Below the pieces are notes generated by a model that saw nothing but the letters and a program-made list of their open reading frames with translations, was not told the DNA's origin and searched no databases. A stretch of DNA of 64,000 nt from Streptomyces bathyalis (lineage in GTDB: Bacteria; Actinomycetota; Actinomycetes; Streptomycetales; Streptomycetaceae): the NCBI RefSeq assembly GCF_015910445.1, contig NZ_CP048882.1, positions 124,001 to 188,000 of the forward strand, written 5' to 3'. Each line of letters opens with the position of its first letter. Within the stretch, counting starts at the first letter, position 1. Position numbers and translations under genes: made by a program. Of this stretch, positions 24,688 through 34,349 are shown in pieces.

Positions 24688-25733
24688 GCGTCCTGTTCGT
24701 TCTTGGTCATCGCCGCTTTCCAGACGGGAAGAATCCTGCCTGGCTGCCCCCTGAGTTGGCGGATGACACGGGAGACGGTGGGCCAATCCAGGATGTCCTC
24801 TCCGTGGATGAGGGAAGCGACCTCGTTCGGATCGAGCTCCTTTGCTCCTGCGCAGATGTCCTCGGCGGGAGCGCGGGAAGCAGCGAGGTGCAGACCGCGG
24901 ATGCTGGCGTGGAAGGCACGGACGGCGGAGTCCTCGCGCCACTGGGGCAGGGGTTCAAGCCCTGAGGCTTCTCTCCACAACACCTGCAGATCCTCGGGGT
25001 GCCCGCCACATGCGGAAGCCAATCGTTCCACTACGCGCCATGAGGGTTTGCGTTCTCCCGACAGGACGCGGCAGAGGTACGAGGCCGAGCAGTCAATCGC
25101 GTCGGCGAGGTCCCGCAGACTGCGGCCGGAGGCTCGCTGTAAGTGAGACAGAGCTAGGGACAGTTGGTTGAGCGATGGTCCATGCAACCCCGCGTCGCCA
25201 TCTTCTGTCTCGCGCACGTAGATGCCCGGAGGGAGGCCAGGGTAGACGGGCTGTGGCGGAGTCTCCTCGGACGGGGCCGTTGCGGTGCCATGCTGCGCGG
25301 CCCACTGTCCGGTGCGCTGTTGGTGCCGTGCCATTGCTCCTTGGTGTCGGGTGGCATTCCAACGGTGCCGTGCCGCGTCGGTGGTCAGTCCCACGACGGC
25401 GCCGATTTCTGCCCACGTTTGTCCGCGGTTGCGCGCGGCTGCAACTGCGGCAGCTTCGTGAGCCTCCAACGCCGTGCGTATGGCGTCGCAGTGCAGACGG
25501 TGTTCCTGAAGGGGGGCGTCATCCTGTGCTGCGGCCAGCAACTGTTCGGCGTGCCAGCGAATGTCCTCGGCGACCTTCCGTGTCTCGTTGGTGCGCTCGG
25601 AGTTCGAAGATCGGCGTTTCGCGGCGCTGCTGCAGGCGGTGTTGCAATAGATCCGCGTCCGGCCTGGGCCCGTCTGGCGTATCTCGCGGCTGCAGTACAC
25701 GCATGTGCCGATGCGTGGTGCGGAAGGGGTCAT
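24684..25733 (-). CDS. Zinc-finger and XRE-type HTH regulator
   Basis: 349 residues. Residues ~9-40 contain CVYCSREIRQTGPGRTRIYC followed by N-T-A-C, a Cys4 zinc site. A second region WAEIGAVVGLTTDAARHRW is a sigma-70-like helix-turn-helix. Residues ~195-250 (GRSLRDLADAIDCSASYLCR) form an XRE helix-turn-helix. Three DNA-binding-like modules in one protein is unusual. The start is ATG 25733 (MTPSAPRIG) with AGGGA upstream. It may regulate the small ORFs beside it. Confidence 0.75.
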   Translation of the reverse strand: MTPSAPRIGTCVYCSREIRQTGPGRTRIYCNTACSSAAKRRSSNSERTNETRKVAEDIRWHAEQLLAAAQDDAPLQEHRLHCDAIRTALEAHEAAAVAAARNRGQTWAEIGAVVGLTTDAARHRWNATRHQGAMARHQQRTGQWAAQHGTATAPSEETPPQPVYPGLPPGIYVRETEDGDAGLHGPSLNQLSLALSHLQRASGRSLRDLADAIDCSASYLCRVLSGERKPSWRVVERLASACGGHPEDLQVLWREASGLEPLPQWREDSAVRAFHASIRGLHLAASRAPAEDICAGAKELDPNEVASLIHGEDILDWPTVSRVIRQLRGQPGRILPVWKAAMTKNEQDA

Positions 25734-25881
25734 CGCCGTGTCCCTGGTCAAGACGTTGGGGAGACTCCCGTTCCGGGAGCGGGCTTTCCCGCCGCGACCG
25801 GAACGGGAGTCAACAGCTGCCCCGAGCGCCTTCAGAGCGGCCGGGCACCGGTGCTCTCCGTGCTCGGTGTCGCGTGCGGCT

Positions 25882-26082
25882 TCAGCGAATACGAAGGCGC
25901 TGGTAGCGGACGTATGATCGCGCCGCGGTCGCCACGGCTGCCACACAGACGGCCGCTCCCGTGGTCGACACAGCAACGTCGCCGAACAGCACCGAGCCCA
26001 ACACTGTGAGGGAGACAGCGACATCAGCGCCGAACGTGACATCCAGGAAACTCACGCGTCTCGGGCTGAAGCTGAACGCCAC
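25882..26082 (-). CDS. Possible small membrane protein, 66 aa
   Basis: The minus frame ends FGADVAVSLTVLGSVLFGDV then AVSTTGAAVCVAAVATAARS, two short hydrophobic segments, and stops at 25882. GTG 26082 or GTG 26055 could start it; neither has a clear ribosome site. It could be the tail of a longer lost gene. The remaining stretch to 26697 shows only the hairpin listed next. Confidence 0.3.
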   Translation of the reverse strand: MAFSFSPRRVSFLDVTFGADVAVSLTVLGSVLFGDVAVSTTGAAVCVAAVATAARSYVRYQRLRIR

Positions 26083-26183
26083 GGGCGTGCTACGTTCGGG
26101 CCGTCGCGGTCGATGGCGCAACCATCGACCGGACAGATGCAGGTCGGGAACCACAAGAATCTCCTTGATCTGTCGTGCTCCAC

Positions 26184-26220
26184 GAGGACCCCGGCGGGCG
26201 CCAACCTGAGCCGGGGTCTC
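26184..26220. terminator. Hairpin, possible terminator
   Basis: ACCCCGGC at 26188-26195 pairs with GCCGGGGT at 26210-26217, extended by flanking GAG/CTC pairs with one bulge. It lies in the non-coding stretch before the mutasome cassette and may insulate it. Confidence 0.4.
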
Positions 26221-26697
26221 TTCACGACTGGACGCTAGCCCGTTCACGGAGCGCATCGCCAACTTCAACAGCAAGTAGCGGCGGGTTATCGCAAAATCCC
26301 ACCGCGACCCACCTGTTGGGGGCGCTCGTCGAGGGGTCGTACGCCCGGCCTTTAACAGGAGGTTCCTGTGCCCAACTGCCGCCACCTGTCCTCAAGGTGC
26401 GCGAGAAGAGCTCCTGGCGGCCTATGCGGCGGGCATATCTCACCCGTGCGTGGCCGGATGGTCAACATCGATTTCTGACGCCGGAGTCACAGCGACGGCA
26501 CCCAGCGGTACAGGAAGCAGGCCCACCCAGGCATTCTCGGGCCGTCGCCAGGCCGCCCGAGGCCACACGTCCACAACCGCACTCGTCGCCCGAGGTTTGT
26601 CCCGAACTTCAAGGTCGTGAGCGACGAGTCGAGGCAACCACCCGAGGATCCGGCGCTACCGAGCCGGCGCACGGCAGTGCGCCGCACTTGCACACAA

Positions 26698-26713
26698 TCG
26701 ACTTTATGTTCGA
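26698..26713. promoter_or_regulatory. LexA-like SOS box before the mutasome cassette
   Basis: TCGACTTTATGTTCGA matches the actinobacterial SOS consensus TCGAAC-N4-GTTCGA at 10 of 12 defined positions; the right arm is perfect. It ends 11 bp before the GTG of the imuA-like gene, so LexA bound here would block transcription, and DNA damage would induce the operon. Confidence 0.65.
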
Positions 26714-26724
26714 TTCTCTGTTGT

Positions 26725-27417
26725 GTGAGCGCAGCACGAGCCGTCGACAAGCCCTTGCCCCAGCAGGAGCGTTCCGGGTTCCCGGTAGCTGCTGGGCTCA
26801 GTCCGCTGCTGCCTGGTGGCTGCCTGCGTCCGGGCAGCAGCGTGAGCACGGGTGGCGATGTGCCGTTGCTGCTGGCTCTGGCCGCCGAGGCTGTTGGTGA
26901 GGCCGGGTCGTGGGCGGTGATCGGCATGCCGCATCTGGGGGTACTGGCGGCGGAGTCGATGGGTCTGGATGCCGGGATGGGCATGTTCGTTGACCATCCC
27001 GGTCGGCGATGGCCGGAGGTGGTGGCCGCGCTCGCCGAGGCGGTTCCCGTGTTGCTGGTGGGCGTGTGCGGTCCTGCGACAGGTCGCACCGTGCAGCGTC
27101 TTCGTGTGGTGCTGCGGCGGACCGGTGCGGTGCTGCTGACCGCAGGTGCATGGGAGGGCGCCGATGTGCGTCTGGCGGTGACCTGGGCTCGGTGGGAGGG
27201 CGTGGGGGTCGGGCATGGGCTGCTGCGTGCCCGACGAGTGGAGGTGGCAGCCTTTGGTCGCGGCGCGGCAGGAGGTGCCCCGCGGACGGCTCGGTTGTGG
27301 CTGCCGGGCCCGGAGGGACGCGCCGTGGCCCTCCCCGAGACCGAGCCCTCGGCCGGTTCACCAGCGGACATGGCCACCGGGCGGGGGCCAAACGCGGCGC
27401 TGCGTGTGGTGCGGTGA
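26725..27417 (+). CDS. ImuA-like (RecA-fold) mutasome component
   Basis: 230 residues, in the position and pattern of the actinobacterial ImuA' proteins: SAARAVDKPLPQQE and FPVAAGLSPLLPGGCLRPGS at the N-terminus, VPLLLALAAEAVGEAGSWAV, and GAVLLTAGAWEGADVRLAVT. The fold is a degenerate RecA core without an obvious Walker A. It probably bridges ImuB, DnaE2 and RecA in translesion synthesis. The start is GTG 26725; the stop overlaps the next start by GTGA, so translation is coupled. Confidence 0.8.
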   Translation: MSAARAVDKPLPQQERSGFPVAAGLSPLLPGGCLRPGSSVSTGGDVPLLLALAAEAVGEAGSWAVIGMPHLGVLAAESMGLDAGMGMFVDHPGRRWPEVVAALAEAVPVLLVGVCGPATGRTVQRLRVVLRRTGAVLLTAGAWEGADVRLAVTWARWEGVGVGHGLLRARRVEVAAFGRGAAGGAPRTARLWLPGPEGRAVALPETEPSAGSPADMATGRGPNAALRVVR

Positions 27418-28964
27418 GGGCGGTGGAACGGGTGGCGTGCGCCTGGCTGCCGGACTGGCCCGTCGTGTCCGACGGCAGCAATCCGGATGGCGCGCTGCCG
27501 AGCGCCGTGGTCGCAGGCGGGAAGGTGGTGGCCTGTTCGGTCGCCGCCCGGGCGGTGGGTGTGCGCCGTGGAATGCGGCTGCGGCAGGCGACGAGCCGTG
27601 CCCCGGGGCTGGAAGTGATCGCCCGTGATGTGGAGGGCGAGATGCGGTACTTTGAGCCTGTCCTCCAGCGTCTGGAGGCGGAGGTTGCGCCGCGGTGGGA
27701 GTTGATCCGGCCCGGTCTGGTGGTGCTGCCGGCGCGTGGTCCGTCCCGGTATTTCGGTGGTGAACAGGCCCTGGCCGACCGGGTCGTGGCGAGCATCGCC
27801 TGCGCGGGCCACACCGCGCAGGCTGGTGTGGCGGATACCGTCTTCGCCGCGGCCCTGGCGGCGCGCCGCAGGGTGCTGGTGGCCGAGGGGCGGACGCGGG
27901 AGTTCCTGGCTCCGTATCCGGTCGGCATCTTGGGCCGCGCGCGCCTCGCGGAGTTGTTGGTGCGGCTGGGACTCTCCACCGTGGGTGACTTCGCTGCCAT
28001 GCCGGGCGACCGGGTGCTTGAGCGTTTCGGCGTCGACGGCGAGGCGGCGCACCGAACGGCCCGCGGTCTGGAGGCGAGAGGGCTCAGTACCCGGGAGCCG
28101 GGCGAGGACCTCACTGCCGCGTGTGTCTTCGAGCCTGCCGAAGTGCGGGTGGAGCCGGTGGCATTCGCCGCGAAGCAGCTCGCGCTGGAGCTGCACGAAC
28201 GCCTGACCGCCGCCGGTGCGGTGTGCGCGCGGGTCGAAGTCGCGCTCACCCTGGCCGACGGCAGAAGGCTGACGCGGCTGTGGCGGCACGAAGGGCGGCT
28301 GTCGGAGCTGGCGGTCGCGGAGCGGGTCCGCTGGCAACTGACTGCCTGGCAGGAGTCCGGCGCCCTCACCCCCCAGACCGACGGTCGCGATGGTGTCGAG
28401 GGGATCGTGCGGCTGGCGGTGCGGCCCGAGGCTCTGAGCGCAGCGACCGGACGCCAAGGGCTGCTGTTCGGCGAGAGGACGGCGAGTGCCGAGATGGAGG
28501 TCGCAGCCGGGCGGTTGCAGGCGATGCTCGGGCACGGCGCGGTCACCCGCGTGCAACTCGGCGGCGGCCGGGGCCCGGCCGAGCGTACGGTGCGTGTCGC
28601 CTTCGGCGATCTGCCGCCCGAGAACGGTCTGCCGGGCGGGCCGTGGCCTGGCCGCCTGCCCGCACCCCACCCAACATGGGTGCCCGTCCAGCCGGAAACT
28701 GCCCGGCTTGAGGACGTACGCGGCGAACTGGTCGGCGTCTCTGCCCGGTTGGAGCTGTCCGCTCCCCCGGCGCGGCTCACTCTGCATGGACAGCCTGCTG
28801 TGGATGTGGCGGGCTGGACGGAGCCGTGGCCGGCCCTGGAGCAGTGGTGGAACGCGTCCAAGGCACGCCGCCTGGTGCGCATGCAGATCGTCACGGCGAA
28901 CAGCGTGGCCTGGCTGGTGGCGCTCGAAGGAGGGCAGTGGTGGGCGGAGGCCTGCTATGGCTGA
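27414..28964 (+). CDS. imuB: ImuB-type Y-family polymerase-like protein
   Basis: 516 residues of Y-family fold: RVACAWLPDWPVV, then a palm with RYFGGEQALADRVVAS (about 112-127, the degenerate equivalent of the finger/catalytic region), a helix-hairpin-helix thumb (LLVRLGLSTVGDFAAMPGDR), a little-finger domain and a C-terminal tail. The acidic catalytic residues of active Y-family polymerases are not at their usual places, as expected of ImuB, which acts as a beta-clamp adaptor for DnaE2 rather than as a polymerase. GTG 27414 overlaps the imuA-like stop, and the 3' end overlaps dnaE2. Confidence 0.88.
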   Translation: MRAVERVACAWLPDWPVVSDGSNPDGALPSAVVAGGKVVACSVAARAVGVRRGMRLRQATSRAPGLEVIARDVEGEMRYFEPVLQRLEAEVAPRWELIRPGLVVLPARGPSRYFGGEQALADRVVASIACAGHTAQAGVADTVFAAALAARRRVLVAEGRTREFLAPYPVGILGRARLAELLVRLGLSTVGDFAAMPGDRVLERFGVDGEAAHRTARGLEARGLSTREPGEDLTAACVFEPAEVRVEPVAFAAKQLALELHERLTAAGAVCARVEVALTLADGRRLTRLWRHEGRLSELAVAERVRWQLTAWQESGALTPQTDGRDGVEGIVRLAVRPEALSAATGRQGLLFGERTASAEMEVAAGRLQAMLGHGAVTRVQLGGGRGPAERTVRVAFGDLPPENGLPGGPWPGRLPAPHPTWVPVQPETARLEDVRGELVGVSARLELSAPPARLTLHGQPAVDVAGWTEPWPALEQWWNASKARRLVRMQIVTANSVAWLVALEGGQWWAEACYG

Positions 28965-31900
28965 CCCCGGCAGAGGCCGGCTACTGCGCCTCCCCACCCG
29001 GAGGCGAGACCGGCCCGGGTGGGCGGAGCTGCACGTCCACTCTTCCTTCTCTTTCCTGCAGGGTGCGAGCAGCGTGGAGGAACTGGCCGCGCAGGCAACG
29101 AAGTTGGGTATCGAGGTGCTGGCGGTCACCGACCGGGAGGGCCTGTATGCCGCGCGCCGTCTGGCCGCCGCGGCCCGCGAGCACGGGCTGGGTACGGTCT
29201 ACGGCGCCGAGCTTGAACTGCCCTTCCCGTACAAGCCGGTGGTGGTCCTCGCTCGCGACCTGACAGGCTTCCGACAGCTCGCCGCGACCCTTTCCGCAGC
29301 CCAGCTGGCCGGATCCAAAGGCGCCCCGGTCTACGACCTCCAGCACCTGGCGGACGCTGCCCGCGGTGGGCACTGGGCAGTCCTGACCGGCTGCCCGTCC
29401 CCCGAGCAAGCCCCCGCACGGAACGCTGCCGAGCTCGACGACGAGCACGCGGCCCTCCGGTATCTCGAGCATTTGGCCGACCTCGTCGGCCCGGACGTGC
29501 TGCACGTCGAGCTGATCGACCACGCCCTGCCCACCGACTCAACGCGCAACAACACGCTGCATGCCGCCGCCGGCCGGCTCGGCCTGCCCGTCGTCGCCTC
29601 CAACGCCGTGCACTACGCCACCCCCGCCCAGGCCCGCCTGGCTCAGGCCCTGGCCGCGCTGCGCCGCCGCGAAGACCTCGACCATGCGGCAGGACACGTG
29701 CCGCCCGCGCCGACGGCGCATCTGCGCTCACCCGGCGAGATGGCCCGCCGACTGGCCCGCTACCCCGAGGTATTGGAGAACACCCTTCGGCTGGGCCGCA
29801 GTTGCGTGGTCGACCTCGCCGACCTGAGACCGCAGCTGCCCGGCTTCCCCGTCCCCGCCGGGCATACCGAGACCAGCTTCCTGCGCCACCTGGCGACCCG
29901 GGCCGCGGAACACACCTACGGCCCACGCGAGACCTCCGCGGCGCAGGTGGCGTGGCGGCAGCTGGACCGCGAGCTCGACGTCGTCGAACAGCTGGAGATG
30001 GCCGGCTACTTCCTCATCGTCCACGACATAGTGCAGTACGCCACCGGCGCCGGAATCTGGTGCCAGGGCCGCGGCTCGGCCGCCAACTCCGTCATCTGCT
30101 ACGCCCTCGGCATCACCGCCGTCGACCCGATCAAGCACAAGCTGCTCTTCGAACGGTTCCTGTCGGTGGAGCGGGCCGAAGCGCCGGACATCGACATCGA
30201 CTTCGAGAACGCCCGCCGTGAGGAGGTCATCCAGTACGTCTACCGCCGCTGGGGCCGCACCCACGCGGCACAGGTCGCCAACGTCATCACCTACCGGCCC
30301 CGGCTCGCCGTACGCGACGCCGCCCGCGCGCTGGGCTATGCGACCGGCCACATCGACGAGATGACCCGGCACATCCAGCACCACGAACCCCCAGGAGACG
30401 ACGCCGGCATCCCGACCGACGTGGTAGAGCTCGCGGCCCAACTGGACGGCCTGCCCCGGCACATGGGCGTTCACGTCGGCGGCATGGTCCTCACCCGCCA
30501 GCCCATCGGGGAGATCATGCCCGTCGAGTGGGCCACCGCCGAAGGGCGCAGCGTCCTCCAGGGCGACAAGGACGACGTCGAGGAAGCCGGACTGGTCAAG
30601 ATCGACCTGCTCGGTCTGGGCATGCTCTCCGCCCTGCACACCGCCTGCGATCTGATCGCACACCACCACGGCCCCGTCTATGACCTCACGTCGATCCCTC
30701 CCAACGACCCGGGCGTGTACGCCATGATCTCCGCCGCGGACACCGTGGGCCTCTTCCAGGTCGAATCCCGCGCCCAGATGTCCACCCTGCCCCGCTTGCG
30801 GCCCGAGTCGTTCGCGGACCTGGTCGTGGCGGTCTCACTGATCCGGCCGGGCCCGATCCAAGGCGGCTCCGTGCACCCCTACCTGCGCCGCCGCGCCGGG
30901 CACGAGAAGGTCACCTACCCCCACCCGCTCGCCCAGCCCGCCTTGGAGCGCACCCTCGGAGTGCCGCTGTATCAGGAGCAGATGATGCGGCTGGCCATGG
31001 ACTGCGCCGGCTTCGGCCCCGGCGAGGCCGACCAGCTGCGCAAGGCCCTGGCCGCCAAGCACGCCCCCGAACGCGTCGCGAAACTACGGCAGCGGCTGAT
31101 GGAGGGTATGACCGCCCGCGGCATCCCGCCCGCTGCGGCGGAGGAGCTCTACACGATGATCCAGGCCTTCTCCGGCTACGGCTTCCCCGAGAGCCACTCC
31201 CAGTCCCTGGCGCACATCGTCTACGCCTCCGCCTGGATCAAGCTGCACTACCCGGCCGCCTACATCGCCGGCATCCTGGCCAACCAACCCATGGGCTTCT
31301 ACAGCCCGTTGACCCTCATCGGCGACGCCCGCCGCCGCGGCATCACCGTCCGCGGCATCGACGTCACCCACTCCGGCCCGCATGCCGGCCTCGAACCGGA
31401 CGAGGCCTCCACCGGCGGCCGGGCCATCCGCCTGGGCCTGACCGGGATCCGCGGCCTCTCGGCGGAGGCAGCACACGCGATTGCCGATGGCCGCCCGTAT
31501 GCCGGGCTGGAGGACTTCGCCCGCCGCACCCGCCTGCCGACCCGGCTGCTGGAGAACCTCGCCACCGCGGGCGCCTTCGACGGCTTCGGCGTCAGCCGAC
31601 GGGAAGCCCTGTGGGCCGCCGGCGCACTCGCCACCGCCGACGAGGCGCTCCTGCCCGGCACCACCGCGCCCCCCGACCCGCCCGCGCTGCCAGCCATGAC
31701 CGTGATCGAGGAGACCTTCGCCGACCTGTGGGCGACCGGCGCCAGCCCCGACAGCCACCCCGTCCAGCACCTCCGGCCCCATCTGGATGCCCGGGGAGTG
31801 CTCCCCGCCGCCGCTGTACGCAACGAGCCCGACGACACCACAGTCGTCTTCGGCGGTCTCGTCACCCACCGGCAGCGCCCGCCCACCGCCAAAGGCACCT

Positions 31901-32100
31901 GCTTCCTCAACATCGAAGACGAGACCGGAATGGTCAACGTCATCGTTCCGCCACCGGTCTGGGACGCCCACATGAAAATGGCCGTCGATCACGCCGCACT
32001 CCTCATCCACGGTCGCATCGAACGCGCCCGCGGAGCCATCAACGTCGTCGCCCGCCGCCTCGAACCCCTCACCATCACCACGCCCACCGGCCGCCGGTAG
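28957..32100 (+). CDS. dnaE2: Error-prone DNA polymerase III alpha (DnaE2)
   Basis: 1047 residues, the usual DnaE2 length. The N-terminal PHP domain begins ELHVHSSFSFLQGASSVEEL (His26-x-His28). The palm contains PDIDIDF at ~410-416 (two catalytic Asp), then LVKIDLLGLGMLSALH, and a further conserved segment RPGPIQGGSVHPYLRRR. The thumb/fingers have QEQMMRLAMDCAGFGPGEAD. The OB fold is near the end (VFGGLVTHRQRPPTAKGTCF). DnaE2 is the polymerase of the SOS mutasome and causes damage-induced mutation. It forms an operon with imuA/imuB, overlapping imuB by 8 nt. Intact and complete. Confidence 0.96.
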   Translation: MADPGRGRLLRLPTRRRDRPGWAELHVHSSFSFLQGASSVEELAAQATKLGIEVLAVTDREGLYAARRLAAAAREHGLGTVYGAELELPFPYKPVVVLARDLTGFRQLAATLSAAQLAGSKGAPVYDLQHLADAARGGHWAVLTGCPSPEQAPARNAAELDDEHAALRYLEHLADLVGPDVLHVELIDHALPTDSTRNNTLHAAAGRLGLPVVASNAVHYATPAQARLAQALAALRRREDLDHAAGHVPPAPTAHLRSPGEMARRLARYPEVLENTLRLGRSCVVDLADLRPQLPGFPVPAGHTETSFLRHLATRAAEHTYGPRETSAAQVAWRQLDRELDVVEQLEMAGYFLIVHDIVQYATGAGIWCQGRGSAANSVICYALGITAVDPIKHKLLFERFLSVERAEAPDIDIDFENARREEVIQYVYRRWGRTHAAQVANVITYRPRLAVRDAARALGYATGHIDEMTRHIQHHEPPGDDAGIPTDVVELAAQLDGLPRHMGVHVGGMVLTRQPIGEIMPVEWATAEGRSVLQGDKDDVEEAGLVKIDLLGLGMLSALHTACDLIAHHHGPVYDLTSIPPNDPGVYAMISAADTVGLFQVESRAQMSTLPRLRPESFADLVVAVSLIRPGPIQGGSVHPYLRRRAGHEKVTYPHPLAQPALERTLGVPLYQEQMMRLAMDCAGFGPGEADQLRKALAAKHAPERVAKLRQRLMEGMTARGIPPAAAEELYTMIQAFSGYGFPESHSQSLAHIVYASAWIKLHYPAAYIAGILANQPMGFYSPLTLIGDARRRGITVRGIDVTHSGPHAGLEPDEASTGGRAIRLGLTGIRGLSAEAAHAIADGRPYAGLEDFARRTRLPTRLLENLATAGAFDGFGVSRREALWAAGALATADEALLPGTTAPPDPPALPAMTVIEETFADLWATGASPDSHPVQHLRPHLDARGVLPAAAVRNEPDDTTVVFGGLVTHRQRPPTAKGTCFLNIEDETGMVNVIVPPPVWDAHMKMAVDHAALLIHGRIERARGAINVVARRLEPLTITTPTGRR

Positions 32101-32176
32101 AGCACTGCACCGCGGCACCGGAGGCCCGGGAGGGCAGTGATCGCGCCCGCCGTGGGCCCGCTGCTGGTCCCCGCAC

Positions 32177-33147
32177 TCAGCCAGCGCCGCGTCGCAGTCG
32201 CGCGACGATTCTGGCGTCGCGGGCCACGTCCGGCGACAGCCGGACATCAAGCAGGTCCAACGCAGAGAGGAGCTGATCGACCGTTACACAGGCACCGGTG
32301 AAGTCCGCACAGATCAGCTCCGCGTCGGTGAGGTCTGCACCCAACAGCCGGGCGCCGGTGAGGTTCGCCTCGGACAGCAAGGCGTCGGTGAAATTCGCAT
32401 CGATCAACTGGGCGTGAGTGAGGTTCGCACCGCACAAATCAGCATCGATGAGGATCGACTTCTCCAGCAAGGCGTTGGTGAGGTCCGCGCCTTGCAAGTC
32501 TGCCCCGACCAGACAGAGGTTTCTGAGTCCAAAGCGTGGTCCCAGACGTGTGCGCGGCTTTCGGGTCTGGTCAACGCGGTCAATGCGGCCTGAATATCGG
32601 CGTTCGGGCGGTCCAGCGACGCCGGTGGTCTCATGTGCCGGACAAAGTGCCCCAGTACGCGAGCGGCGTCGGTGGCATGGTCGGGCGCGTCGCGGATGAT
32701 CTGTTCCAGGGCGAGGATGCCGCCGATGCGGACGTAAATGTGCTCCGAGTCAAGCCGCTCCAGGGCCTTGGTGAAACGGTCAGTGACCTGACCGCGGTGG
32801 TTCAGACGATAGGTGCTGGCGGTGTAGAACAGCGCGACACCTGCGCCGATCGCCGCTACGCAGGTGACCATCGCCGTTCGCAAGCCCGTCACCAACGTCG
32901 CCGAGCCCACTCCTTCACCGATCGAGTCGGTGTCGAGGTACTGACCGTCGAGCAGGTACGGGAGCTTCCACACCCCAAGCGGCAGCCCGACGAGGAGGAC
33001 CAAGGCCGCGAGTCCCAACAACACCCGACTGTCTATGCGTTGGGCGTGGCGCCAGCGCATCGCCCGTGTACGCCGCTTCTTGAGCTGTGACGGTGTCGGG
33101 GCAGAGCGGCGAACACGCCGCAGTAACGCGATTCTCATGACGGCCAC
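32177..33147 (-). pseudogene. Membrane-anchored pentapeptide-repeat protein, frameshifted
   Basis: The first frame (from 33147) encodes two membrane helices (VLLGLAALVLLVGLPLGVW; LRTAMVTCVAAIGAGVALFY) and a cytoplasmic part (RLNHRGQVTDRFTKALERL, then YVRIGGILALEQIIRDAPDH). After ALTALTRP the frame must change: the next frame gives RLGPRFGLRNLCLVGADLQG, then classic A(D/N)LxxA pentapeptide repeats to the stop at 32177. Adding one C to the CCC run at 32563-32565 (read on the minus strand) joins the two. Family members are common in Streptomyces with unknown roles. If the indel is an artefact this is an intact ~320-aa protein. Confidence 0.7.
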
Positions 33148-33279
33148 GATGCCGTCGCGCAGTGACCCCGCACCAGCCGAAACAGCCCTGAACGACGACG
33201 GGGCGCCCTACCAGTCCTGCCAGACCAGGGCGCCCCATGCGGCGAGATCACCGTACACCGAGCAGCACAGGAGCCTGCG

Positions 33280-34013
33280 ATGATCCCCGCCCGCACCGCA
33301 CAGCAGAACCTCGCCGTCGTCACCCACCACTGGGACGACCTCACCGACGCACTCGGCACCCCCAACACCGTGTCCTGGCCCCCGTCAGGCCTCGCTGCAT
33401 ACCTCAACGCCCTCGACCAGCTCGACGCCGACGAGATCGCCCTCGCCTGGCAGGCCGGCTTGGAGGACCGCGCCGACCGCCCGTACGACGCACTCGACGA
33501 ACGCCCCGTCCCCATCCGCGTCGCCGTGCACGACACCATGCGCACCGTCGAACTCGCTCTCTTCGACTGCGCCGACCAGATCGCCAGCGCAGTGCAACGC
33601 CCCGCCGCCCGCGTGAAGTCGGTCGGCCCGGCGACGAAATCGGCCGACGCCTCTCACTGGCCGCAGCGCAGGACCAGGCCGACACCGCACGCTGGTCCTA
33701 CGTCACGCATCCCACCCGTACGGCGCCGCTCGCCGCAGTGTGGCTGACGCACCGCCTCGATGAAGCCCCGGGCCCGTTCCGCGAGTTGAACGCCGTCCAG
33801 GTCGACCGCATCACGTCCGTGGCCCGCTCGGCGGCCGAACGCGTCGAGTCCGCGCTGGACATGACCCGACGCACACGCGTCATCCAAGAACCGTGCCCGC
33901 ACTGCCGGGGCACCCTCGAAGTCGAAGGAGGCGACGGCCGCCCGCCCGCGGTGCGCTGCACGCGAAGCAGCTGCGGATGGACACGGTCGGCACCCGATCC
34001 CGCAGCCGCCTGA
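33280..34013 (+). pseudogene. Hypothetical protein with C-terminal zinc-like motif, frameshifted
   Basis: Frame one (ATG 33280) reads MIPARTAQQNLAVVTHHWDD and VSWPPSGLAAYLNALDQLDA, and after DQIASAVQRPAARVKSVG the sense continues in another frame as PGDEIGRRLSLAAAQDQADT. It then runs through ELNAVQVDRITSVARSAAER and PCPHCRGTLEVEG to the stop at 34013. The shift is at the CCC near 33633, where one added C restores a single protein of about 244 residues. CPHC plus a later Cys pair (RCTRSSC) could bind zinc. This type of protein is common in Streptomyces phages and plasmids. Confidence 0.65.
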
Positions 34014-34349
34014 CCTCGCGCCTGCCGGTGCCGCTCAATCCCTGGGCGGCACCGGGAGCGCGGCCGGTCCGGTGGGGCGGCCAGGCGCTCCATTCCAGTG
34101 AGTGACGCGGACCCCAGGGCTCTGGGGAGTGAATGCCGGGAATTCGCTGCCTTGCTGCGCCACCGCGCCGGGCATTCACCGCAACGTGACAGTTTGAAAT
34201 GGTCGTTGATACCTGATCGAATGAAGGACGTTGGGAACTGCTGCTGAGGAGCTGGAAATTCCATAGTCTCTTGGTGCACCGCGCCGGATGTTTCCGAAGG
34301 CGCCGTGCATTCCATAACCCCATGCAGCACAGAAACGAGGCATGACTTC

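Noticed and set aside
26487..29129. 880-codon minus-strand ORF across the mutasome genes
   Set aside because: Arginine/proline-rich antisense of imuA-like, imuB and the 5' end of dnaE2; those have clear domain motifs on the other strand.
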